Source: an uncultured Lactobacillus sp. (GTDB lineage Bacteria > Bacillota > Bacilli > Lactobacillales > Lactobacillaceae). Taken from it: DNA of 26,728 nucleotides. Shown here in pieces: positions 14,820 through 21,835 of the stretch. The notes below the pieces were generated by a model, which was not told where the DNA came from, did not search any database, and saw nothing but the letters and a program-made list of their open reading frames with translations. Where the stretch lies: the NCBI GenBank assembly GCA_946482425.1, contig CAMLRO010000014.1, positions 1 through 26,728 of the forward strand. The letters run 5' to 3'. A program made the position numbers and the translations under genes. Position 1 is the stretch's first letter; the number at the start of each line of letters is the position of its first letter.

Positions 14820-15636
14820 TTCTGCTACAAAAGCCATTACTAGAAAAGATTTAAAAGGAATATTTTGGCGTTCTCTCACATTAGAAGCTTCTTGGAATTT
14901 TGAAAGACAACAAAATATGGGCTATAGCTATGCCATGAATAAGGTTCTAGACAAGTTATATCCAGAAAAAAAGCAACGAAGTGAGGCCCTTCAAAGGCAT
15001 ATGGCTTTTTTCAATTGCTCACCACCACTTTCTACGTTGGTAATGGGAATTACTACAGCAATGGAAGAAGAAAATGCCAAAAACCCAGATAATTTTGATC
15101 CGGAATCAATAAATAATGTTAAAGCTGCTTTGATGGGACCTCTTTCAGGAATCGGAGATTCATTCTTTTGGGGCACTTTAAGAATTTTAGCCACTGGCTT
15201 AGGAACTTCTTTTGCATTAAAAGGTAGTATCTTAGGTCCAATATTATTTTTGTTAGTCTACAACGTCCCCGCACTTTTAGTACGCTGGATTGGTTTAGTC
15301 AAAGGATATGACTTGGGAGCTTCAATGCTAAAGAGTGCCGAGTCTTCTGGTTTGCTTGAAAAATTTGCATATGGCGCATCAATTCTTGGTTTGATGGTTA
15401 TTGGCGGAATGTCGGCAAGTATGGTAACAATCACCGTTGCAGGTAAGCTTGGTCAGGGAAATGATGCCCAAACATGGAACGCTATGATTAACGGTGTTTT
15501 ACCGAATATGTTGCCTCTTGCGTGTGTGCTGTTTATTTATTGGTTATTAAAGAAAAAGGTATCAACAATTACTATATTAGTCGGAATTTTTGTATTCGGC
15601 ATTTTAATGGCTTATTTAGGAATTTTAAAGGCATAG
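14809..15636 (+). CDS. Module B PTS mannose-family EIID
   Basis: This 275-residue membrane subunit opens with ITRKDLKGIFWRSLTLEAS, continues with MGYSYAMNKVL, and has VKAALMGPLSGIGDSFFWG as the conserved EIID block. The C-terminal half is hydrophobic and ends in GILMAYLGILKA. Three in-frame ATGs (14800, 14803, 14809) follow AGGAGGGG (14792-14799). I list 14809, which overlaps the EIIC stop by 11 bases; 14803 has a spacing of 5 from GGAGG and is equally possible, changing two residues only. Confidence 0.9.
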   Translation: MSFDSATKAITRKDLKGIFWRSLTLEASWNFERQQNMGYSYAMNKVLDKLYPEKKQRSEALQRHMAFFNCSPPLSTLVMGITTAMEEENAKNPDNFDPESINNVKAALMGPLSGIGDSFFWGTLRILATGLGTSFALKGSILGPILFLLVYNVPALLVRWIGLVKGYDLGASMLKSAESSGLLEKFAYGASILGLMVIGGMSASMVTITVAGKLGQGNDAQTWNAMINGVLPNMLPLACVLFIYWLLKKKVSTITILVGIFVFGILMAYLGILKA

Positions 15637-15653
15637 AAGAAAGGAAAACTGTA

Positions 15654-16652
15654 ATGTTAAAGTTTGACGCTGAAAAGTTTGTAACTGAAGGAAAAAAAGC
15701 ATATAGCTTACGGGCTGACATTGAACAAATTGCTCTGAAAGTGCAAAAAGAAGGAATTAGTAATATATTTTTCACTGCCTCTGGTGGTTCAAATGCTGTG
15801 ATGCAGCCATTTAACTATTGGATGGAAAGTAAGTCATCAATTCCCAGCTATTTGCTGACAGCTGCGGACTTTTTAGCTGTAGGAAGTAAGAAACTAAACA
15901 AAAATAGTATAATTATTCTACTTTCTAAATCAGGTGATACTAAGGAAACTGTTGCTTTGGCTGAAAAGATGGAACAATTGGGTGTACGAACTATTTCAAT
16001 TGTTAACAAAGATAATACGCCACTAGCACAGCACTCAACATATGCCGTTAATACTTTTGGCTATCATCCTCAGGAATTAGCTTTTTATTTCTTGATTGGC
16101 AAAATTATGCAAGTGAATAATGAATTTAATGATTATGAAAAATTTGCTAATGAACTTAAGTCATTGCCAGAAGATATGAATGTTGTTGCCCAAGAGGTTG
16201 ACAGTAAGGCAAAAAAATTTGCAGAAAAATATCAAAATGTCGACTACCAAATATGGGTTGGCTCTGGCGACCTGTGGGGAACGACATATAGTTATTCAAT
16301 GTGTGTATTAGAAGAATCGCAATGGCTTAGAACCAAATCAGTTAGTTCTCCGGAATTTTTTCATGGTACATTTGAATTGGTTGATAAAGATGTTCCAGTG
16401 GTGCTGCTTGAATCAGAAGGAGCGACGAGGCCGCTAGACGAGCGAGTGGCTAACTTTGCTACTAAATATACAGACCAATTTACCAAGTTTGATATGAAAG
16501 AATTTACTTTACCCCATATTTCAGCGAAATTTAGACCAATAGTTGAACCTTCAGTAATGTGGGCCGCTTTACGCAGAGTGAGTTTACATTTGGAAGATAT
16601 TAGAAATCATCCTCTAACTAAGCGTCGCTATTATCGAGTGGTAGATTATTAG
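15654..16652 (+). CDS. SIS-domain sugar-amine-6-phosphate deglycase (FrlB-like), sis2
   Basis: This 332-residue paralogue of sis1 has phosphate loops ASGGSN (42-47) and SKSGDTKET (91-99), and a second SIS domain starting near WVGSGDLWGTTYSYS. E221 and H237 (LEESQW ... PEFFHGTFELVD) keep the 16-residue spacing of the FrlB/FraB catalytic pair. The C-terminus HPLTKRRYYRVVDY is close to that of sis1. By family it cleaves a fructosamine 6-phosphate to glucose 6-phosphate and an amine or amino acid in the cytoplasm. The ATG at 15654 is chosen because AGAAAGGA precedes it; the open frame extends back into EIID. It is directly followed by an FrlD-like kinase, the same enzyme pair as in the E. coli frl operon. 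Confidence 0.84.
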   Translation: MLKFDAEKFVTEGKKAYSLRADIEQIALKVQKEGISNIFFTASGGSNAVMQPFNYWMESKSSIPSYLLTAADFLAVGSKKLNKNSIIILLSKSGDTKETVALAEKMEQLGVRTISIVNKDNTPLAQHSTYAVNTFGYHPQELAFYFLIGKIMQVNNEFNDYEKFANELKSLPEDMNVVAQEVDSKAKKFAEKYQNVDYQIWVGSGDLWGTTYSYSMCVLEESQWLRTKSVSSPEFFHGTFELVDKDVPVVLLESEGATRPLDERVANFATKYTDQFTKFDMKEFTLPHISAKFRPIVEPSVMWAALRRVSLHLEDIRNHPLTKRRYYRVVDY

Positions 16653-16669
16653 ATAGTGAGCTGCTTAAG

Positions 16670-17536
16670 ATGTCAAAGAAGTACGTTGTTGGGTTAGGCG
16701 ATAATGTAGTAGATTACTATCAAAACCAAAATGTAAAATATCCTGGGGGCAATGCAGTAAACTTTTCTGTTTTTGCACCAAAGCAACTTGTTGATTCATA
16801 CTATGTTGGTAGTCTGGCAAAAGATGATGATGGGGAATTAATCTTAAATAGTTTAAAAGATGAAAACGTAAATACATCATTTTGCAATCGAATTAATGCC
16901 CAAACCGAAAAGACTTTTGTAAACATTGTGGATGGGGATCGTCAATTTATTGACAGTATAAGAGGCACCAGGCAGTTGCCATCACTAGATGAACCTGGTT
17001 TATTAAAAATGCTGGATTCGGCACTTGTAGTTTATAGTGCTTGCCATGCAAATTCTGAAAATGTTATTGCTAAACTTCACCAAAGAGGAATTATAATTGC
17101 CTATGATTTTTCCGAAATGGCCAAATATCATACTGCTGAATATTTAGATCAAGTAGCTAAAAATGTTGATATTGCGCAATTTTCTTTATCGGAAGCAAAA
17201 GCTGATGATATGAAAAGAATATTAAAGCAATGCATTAAACTTAATACAGCTTTGGTCTTATTTACAAATGGCGGTAAGCCTCCCTTACTATTTGACTGTA
17301 ATCAAAAGAAAAAGTATGTTGGCCAAGTTCAGTATGATCCTACGCCTATTGATACTATGGGTGCAGGAGATACTTTTTTTGCCAATTTAGTTGTCTATTT
17401 GCTCACTGAAACTAAAAACCTAAAAAATCTGTCAGAAGAAGGTATAAATGAGAGTCTAACTAAAGCTGCTTTAGCTGCTGCTAAAACGATTAGACAAAAG
17501 GGATCATTTGGGCATGGCACCAAAATAACTAAATAA
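16670..17536 (+). CDS. PfkB-family sugar kinase, fructoselysine 6-kinase (FrlD)-like
   Basis: This 288-residue ribokinase-fold kinase has the substrate-side motif GDNVVDYYQNQ ... YPGGNAVNFSVFA (about 10-36) and the ATP-site motif DTMGAGDTFFANL with catalytic base D234. AAKTIRQKGSFGHG closes the fold. The GDN-VD opening, GGNAVN and the AAKTIxxxG end resemble FrlD as I recall it, rather than LacC or FruK. It lies 17 bases after sis2, with a weak ribosome site, so coupling is likely, and it ends the long plus-strand operon. It would put phosphate on C6 of a fructosamine. That is odd beside PTS transporters, which phosphorylate during import. Confidence 0.78.
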   Translation: MSKKYVVGLGDNVVDYYQNQNVKYPGGNAVNFSVFAPKQLVDSYYVGSLAKDDDGELILNSLKDENVNTSFCNRINAQTEKTFVNIVDGDRQFIDSIRGTRQLPSLDEPGLLKMLDSALVVYSACHANSENVIAKLHQRGIIIAYDFSEMAKYHTAEYLDQVAKNVDIAQFSLSEAKADDMKRILKQCIKLNTALVLFTNGGKPPLLFDCNQKKKYVGQVQYDPTPIDTMGAGDTFFANLVVYLLTETKNLKNLSEEGINESLTKAALAAAKTIRQKGSFGHGTKITK

Positions 17537-17609
17537 ATCTGTAAATTTTGTTCTGTTATATTTTTAATGAAGTAAACATCAACCAATTAAAAAAATATTG
17601 TTATTAGAT

Positions 17610-17649
17610 AACCCTCTAGATTAAATCTGTTCAATCTAGGGGGTTTTTA
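17610..17649 (+). terminator. Terminator of the sis1-to-kinase operon
   Basis: AACCCTCTAGATT (17610-17622) pairs with AATCTAGGGGGTT (17633-17645) with one G-U, followed by T. This separates module C from modules A and B. Confidence 0.92.
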
Positions 17650-17675
17650 TGGCTTAAAATTAAATAGTTATTAAT

Positions 17676-17716
17676 AAAACATTGTAAAAACATTTAAAAT
17701 ATGTATAATATGTTTT
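17676..17716. promoter_or_regulatory. Nested dyad over the module C promoter, candidate GntR2 operator
   Basis: AAAACAT (17676-17682) and ATGTTTT (17710-17716) are mirror arms, and a second pair ACAT (17690-17693) and ATGT (17701-17704) lies inside them. Both pairs are centred near 17696-17697, in the -35/-10 spacer. The AT richness raises the chance of coincidence, but the shared centre fits a repressor operator. gntR2 at the end of the same operon is the obvious candidate. Confidence 0.5.
17682..17709 (+). promoter_or_regulatory. Sigma-70 promoter of module C
   Basis: TTGTAA (17682-17687), 16 bases, TATAAT (17704-17709), 41 bases before the EIIB start codon. Confidence 0.75.
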
Positions 17717-17750
17717 AAAAGGTATTATTTATAGACAGGAGGATATTGTT

Positions 17751-18236
17751 TTGATTGTAGCAATGCATATGGATGATCGGCTTGTTCATGGCCAAGTTGT
17801 CATGACTTGGATTCCAAGGGTACAAGCAAATGTAGTTTTAGTAGCCAACGATGCCGTTTTTAACGATAAAATTCGTCGCAGTACTATGAAGTTGGCTGTG
17901 CCAACGAGTACTAAAATTGGCTTTAGAACAATTGAAGGAGCTATTGAATTTTTAAATAATCCGCAAAATAGTTCTTACCGTGTGATGGTTTTAACTAATA
18001 ATCCCTTTGATGCTGAAAAAATTTGTGAGCAAGTAAGTGGGGTTGAAAAGATTACTATTGGTGGAATTAGAAAAAATGCACCAATGATCCGCGACAATTT
18101 GAATTTAACGTTAGAGGATATCGATTCATTTAAGAGAATTATGGCTAAGGGAATAAAGGTAGGCATGCAACCTACTCCTAACCATAAATTTGAAGATTTG
18201 TCAGATACTTTTAAAAATATTACTGATAAAAAATAG
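17751..18236 (+). CDS. Module C PTS mannose-family EIIB (TTG start)
   Basis: This 161-residue cytoplasmic phosphocarrier has HMDDRLVHGQVVMTWIPRV with phosphorylated His H13. The start is TTG: AGGAGG (17737-17742) is 8 bases upstream and the resulting N-terminus MIVAMHMDDRL has normal length. The internal ATGs would leave too little before the active site. It is the first gene of module C. No EIIA is present in this transcript, so phosphate must come from the EIIA of modules A/B or from elsewhere. Confidence 0.92.
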   Translation: MIVAMHMDDRLVHGQVVMTWIPRVQANVVLVANDAVFNDKIRRSTMKLAVPTSTKIGFRTIEGAIEFLNNPQNSSYRVMVLTNNPFDAEKICEQVSGVEKITIGGIRKNAPMIRDNLNLTLEDIDSFKRIMAKGIKVGMQPTPNHKFEDLSDTFKNITDKK

Positions 18237-18264
18237 TTATGTATGAAAAGAAAGAGGGTAGACT

Positions 18265-19026
18265 ATGATTCAATCATTCTTGGTTGCGTTAATTGCAGGA
18301 ATTGGCCATATTGATGAAAGACTTTTCGGTATGACCATGATGGAAAGACCACTTGTAATTTGTACGCTGGTAGGGCTAGTTTATGGAGATGTTAAAACAG
18401 GTTTAATTTTGGGAGCTCAAATTGAACTTCTTTCAATGGGTGTTGTAGGAATTGGAGCCAATGCTGCACCGCCTGATGTAATTTTGGGTGGAGCACTCAG
18501 TACTGCACTAGTATTGCAATCACATACTGATCCGAAACTTGCACTTGCTCTGGTTATGCCAATTGCTGCATTTGCAATGGCAACAAAGTACATCACCTAC
18601 GTGCCTTTAAACCAAATATTAAGTCAAAAGTCATTAGAAGCTGCTGGCAGAGGCGATACTAAGACGATGGAAAGAAATCAATGGCTGGGTTTATTTAACT
18701 ATTTCATTTTCCCATTCTTGATCGCTTTGGTAGCTATGCTTTTAGGCGCCCCGGTTTTCAAATCTTTGGTGAAATTTATTCCAGACTGGCTTACCGGTGG
18801 ATTTGCCTTAGCAGCAGGTATTTTACCGGCATTAGGTTTTGCATTGCTTATGCAACTGACTTTTACTAAAAAATTTGCTCCATACCTATTTTTAGGTTTC
18901 ATCTTAGTAGCATTCTTTAAACTTACTAACATTGGAGTCGCAATGGTTGGTGCAGTAATTGCAGCATTAATATTATTATCTAACAGCAGTGGAGTCGAAG
19001 GGAAGACAGAAGACAATGAAATCTAA
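18265..19026 (+). CDS. Module C PTS mannose-family EIIC
   Basis: This 253-residue polytopic subunit has ICTLVGLVYGDVKTGLILGA and IGANAAPPDVILGG as family core motifs. The start HIDERLFGMTMMERPLV closely parallels module A (QLDERYLGASMMNRPII), so the module A and C transporters look like sisters. AGAGGG lies before the ATG. It ends 11 bases inside the EIID gene, implying translational coupling. Confidence 0.92.
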   Translation: MIQSFLVALIAGIGHIDERLFGMTMMERPLVICTLVGLVYGDVKTGLILGAQIELLSMGVVGIGANAAPPDVILGGALSTALVLQSHTDPKLALALVMPIAAFAMATKYITYVPLNQILSQKSLEAAGRGDTKTMERNQWLGLFNYFIFPFLIALVAMLLGAPVFKSLVKFIPDWLTGGFALAAGILPALGFALLMQLTFTKKFAPYLFLGFILVAFFKLTNIGVAMVGAVIAALILLSNSSGVEGKTEDNEI

Positions 19027-19849
19027 AGAAGAAATGTTTAAAGGAAAAAAGCTAACCAGAAAAGATTTAATGTCAGTATTTTGGCGTGCCTTTTTGTTAC
19101 CGGCTTGTTATAGTATGGACCGAATGCAGGCTCCTGGGTTCGCATATTCAATTATTCCTGTGTTAAAAAAGCTCTATCCTGATAAAAAAGATTTGAGTAA
19201 AGCATTGACCAGAGAGTCCGAAGTGTACAATACTACTTATGCTATGTCTCCTTTTATACTAGGAATTACAGCTTCAATGGAAGAAGAGGCGGCTACTAAT
19301 TCCAACTTTTTCATCTCGACTATTAACAATATCAAAGTAGCCTTGATGGGGCCAATGGCAGGAATTGGAGACACATTTTTCTGGGGGACTTTTAGAGTTA
19401 TTGCTGCTGGTGTCGGCACTACTTTAGCTTTAAAAGGAAATATCTTAGGCCCAATCTTATTTTTGATTTTGTACAATATTCCTCATTTTTTGACCAGATA
19501 TTATGGCCTCTTTCTTGGCTATGATCTGGGAACTAAAGCAATTGATTCTTTATCTAGTGGCAGTGGTTTCCAAAAGGCGACTAATGCTGCTTCTGTCATG
19601 GGACTGACAGTAATTGGCGGTATGATAGCTTCAATGGTTAATATCAAGTTTGCTTATGTCTTTAAGTCAGGTAAAACAGTTTTAAATCTACAAAGTATTG
19701 TTGATCAAATATGTCCAGATTTATTGCCATTAGCAGTTACATTTTTCATATACTGGTTACTGCAAAAAAAGCATGTAAAAACATCTTGGATTATGATCGG
19801 TTGTTTTGCCTTTGGAATAATTTTCAAATATTTCGGAATTTTTAAGTAA
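19016..19849 (+). CDS. Module C PTS mannose-family EIID
   Basis: This 277-residue membrane subunit has LTRKDLMSVFWRAFLLPAC, then APGFAYSIIPVLKKLYP, then IKVALMGPMAGIGDTFFWG, with a hydrophobic C-terminal half. I use the ATG at 19016, which has AAGGGA about 10 bases upstream and overlaps the EIIC stop; a GTG at 18989 would add nine residues unlike the family. It acts with the EIIC above in sugar import. Confidence 0.9.
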   Translation: MKSKEEMFKGKKLTRKDLMSVFWRAFLLPACYSMDRMQAPGFAYSIIPVLKKLYPDKKDLSKALTRESEVYNTTYAMSPFILGITASMEEEAATNSNFFISTINNIKVALMGPMAGIGDTFFWGTFRVIAAGVGTTLALKGNILGPILFLILYNIPHFLTRYYGLFLGYDLGTKAIDSLSSGSGFQKATNAASVMGLTVIGGMIASMVNIKFAYVFKSGKTVLNLQSIVDQICPDLLPLAVTFFIYWLLQKKHVKTSWIMIGCFAFGIIFKYFGIFK

Positions 19850-19880
19850 AACTTGCTATTAAAGAAAGGGATAATTAATA

Positions 19881-20972
19881 ATGAAAACTTGGTCAATGAT
19901 TGATTATATTGCTGAAACAGAAGATACACTTAAAAAAATGATTGCCAATAGGGAGCAATTGTATAGCAATTTTGCACAAACTTTTGCAGATAATACGAAT
20001 AAATACCAAAATATTTATTTGGTTGGTTCAGGCACATCTTTCAATTCTTGCATTACAGCACAGCCTTTTATGGAAAAAATATTGAAAAAGCATATAATAA
20101 CGGTTAATTCATATAATTTTGCTCATTATGAACAGTTGGCCACAAGTGCTGATCTAGTCATAGCTATTACCCAAGAAGGAGAGAGCACTAACACAATTGC
20201 AGCTTTAGAGAGAGCAAACAGCCTGAATTGTGATAATTTTGTGATTACTGAAGATCGGGATAATTCTTGTTCACAAGTAGCGCAAAACAAGATTGTTTTG
20301 GCCTGCGGCTTTGAGCACGTTGGCCCTAAAACAAAAGGTTATAGTGCATCAATTCTTACCTTTTATTTAATTGCACTTGAAGCGGCTAAAAAGGCGGGCC
20401 AATTGACCGTTAAAGAATATGACGAATATATTGATCGTCTGGAAAAAACGGTCAATAACTTAAATGAAATTATCAAAGAAAGCAAGAATTGGTTTGAAGA
20501 AAACTCAGCTGATTTGAAAAACTGCCATCACGGCTACTTATTGGGTTATGGTAATAATAAAGGCACAATTATGGAAGGTGCATTAAAATCTCTAGAAACC
20601 GTTAGAGATTATTTCCAACCTTTCGAAGTAGAAGAATTTTTACACGGTCCTATTGCTTCAATGCATGAAGAAACATATACTATTATTGTTGCATCAGTAA
20701 ATTATGGCTATGAAAGAGCTAATAAGCTTTTCAAAGTCTTGAATGAACAAACTGATCATGCATATTCTATTGGTTCACAAGAGGGAATATCTTCTAAACA
20801 CGTATTAAAAGGATCATTTTTAAACGATGCAGATTTCTGTCCGTTAGAATATTGTATACCATTACAATTATTTGCTTATCTACTTTATACTAGTCAAGGT
20901 AAGGACCTTAATGTTAGGAATTATCCAGATACAAAAGATGTTTTAATAACTAAAGCAAATAACGTTAAGTAA
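19881..20972 (+). CDS. SIS-domain GlmS/AgaS/GfrE-like sugar-phosphate deglycase, sis3
   Basis: This 363-residue cytoplasmic protein of two SIS domains is longer than, and distinct from, sis1 and sis2. The first domain has GSGTSFNS (49-56) and TQEGESTNT (97-105), then GPKTKGYSASILTF, like the lysine-bearing segment of GlmS. E239 and H255 (SLETVRDYF ... EEFLHGPIASM) again stand 16 residues apart, as in GlmS and FraB/FrlB. It lacks the RRYY C-terminus. The closest named role I can suggest is glucoselysine-6-phosphate deglycase (GfrE type), splitting Heyns products. AgaS-type amino-sugar-phosphate isomerase/deaminase is a serious alternative. AAAGGG lies before the ATG. Confidence 0.78.
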   Translation: MKTWSMIDYIAETEDTLKKMIANREQLYSNFAQTFADNTNKYQNIYLVGSGTSFNSCITAQPFMEKILKKHIITVNSYNFAHYEQLATSADLVIAITQEGESTNTIAALERANSLNCDNFVITEDRDNSCSQVAQNKIVLACGFEHVGPKTKGYSASILTFYLIALEAAKKAGQLTVKEYDEYIDRLEKTVNNLNEIIKESKNWFEENSADLKNCHHGYLLGYGNNKGTIMEGALKSLETVRDYFQPFEVEEFLHGPIASMHEETYTIIVASVNYGYERANKLFKVLNEQTDHAYSIGSQEGISSKHVLKGSFLNDADFCPLEYCIPLQLFAYLLYTSQGKDLNVRNYPDTKDVLITKANNVK

Positions 20973-20983
20973 TTTTAATTGAA

Positions 20984-21718
20984 GTGAAGTTGGTTTTCAA
21001 AAGAATGAAAGCAAAAAATACTTTGTATTATCAAGTAATGTTAAAACTAAAGCAAAAAATACAGGATGGTGAATATCCGGTCGATTCCAAGCTTCCTACC
21101 GAAAGTGAATTACAAGGTGAATTTGGGGTTAGTCGCGTAACTTTAAGAAAGGCAATTAATCAATTAGCAACAGAAGGATTAATCGAAAAAATTCAAGGTA
21201 ATGGCAGCTATGTCAGGAAACCTGGAAAAGTAAAAAAGCTTCTGCGGCTTAATTCTGTAGAAGGCTTCTCATACACGGCTAAAAAGAACGGCTTTTTACC
21301 TTCATCCAAAATAATCAATTTTGCCCAAATTATTCCGTCACGCAGAATTCAAAATATTTTTCGCTTAAATTCATCAACTTGTTTAAACATTAAAAGGGTT
21401 CTGTTTCTTGATGAACAACCAGTAATTGTTGATGATAGTTATATTTTGGCTCCATTCTATGAATTTTTGCAAAAAAGTGACATTGAAGTATCTTTATATA
21501 AAGCATTAAAAAAGAATCCACTTATTAAAAAATTAAGTCCTCAAGAAACATTAGTCAGTGCAACTGAAGCTGATAAAGAATTATCTGATTTGTTGGCTAA
21601 GCCGTTTGGCTGTTCATTATTAAATATTGACAATGTACTTAAAAATCAGGATGGCAAGATGGTTCAGTGTAGTGAAGAATTTGTGGATCCTGATGTTTAT
21701 CAAATAAGAATTAGGTAA
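20984..21718 (+). CDS. GntR/HutC-family repressor (wHTH-UTRA), gntR2
   Basis: This 244-residue regulator has a winged helix-turn-helix (about 15-80: LPTESELQGEFGVSRVTLRKAINQLATEGLIEKIQGNGSY in pieces) and a UTRA effector domain (about 95-240). The start is uncertain: a GTG at 20984 with no clear ribosome site, or an ATG at 21005 that shortens it by seven residues. It lies 11 bases after sis3 and ends the module C operon, so it probably regulates its own operon at the dyad over the 17682-17709 promoter. The ligand may be the phosphorylated substrate or product of sis3. Confidence 0.87.
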   Translation: MKLVFKRMKAKNTLYYQVMLKLKQKIQDGEYPVDSKLPTESELQGEFGVSRVTLRKAINQLATEGLIEKIQGNGSYVRKPGKVKKLLRLNSVEGFSYTAKKNGFLPSSKIINFAQIIPSRRIQNIFRLNSSTCLNIKRVLFLDEQPVIVDDSYILAPFYEFLQKSDIEVSLYKALKKNPLIKKLSPQETLVSATEADKELSDLLAKPFGCSLLNIDNVLKNQDGKMVQCSEEFVDPDVYQIRIR

Positions 21719-21766
21719 TGACAATTCTATAAAAATTTGTATTTCTTTTGCGAAAATAAGCAATAT

Positions 21767-21807
21767 AAAAGGCTCAACAGCGTTAATTAACGTAATTGAG
21801 CCTTTTT
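21767..21807. terminator. Bidirectional terminator between gntR2 and pepD
   Basis: A perfect 11-bp stem, AAAAGGCTCAA with TTGAGCCTTTT, and an inner GTTAATTAAC dyad. It has T-rich ends on both strands between convergent genes. Confidence 0.9.
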
Positions 21808-21835
21808 AAGTCTTCTTTAGAGATTGAATATTAGA

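Noticed and set aside
15522..15653. Extended N-terminus for sis2 inside the EIID gene
   Set aside because: The overlap is 115 bases, the residues are unlike the family, and AGAAAGGA marks the ATG at 15654.
18699..19016. A 105-codon minus-strand frame opposite the module C EIIC
   Set aside because: It is antisense to conserved EIIC sequence, with no start signal or recognisable motif.
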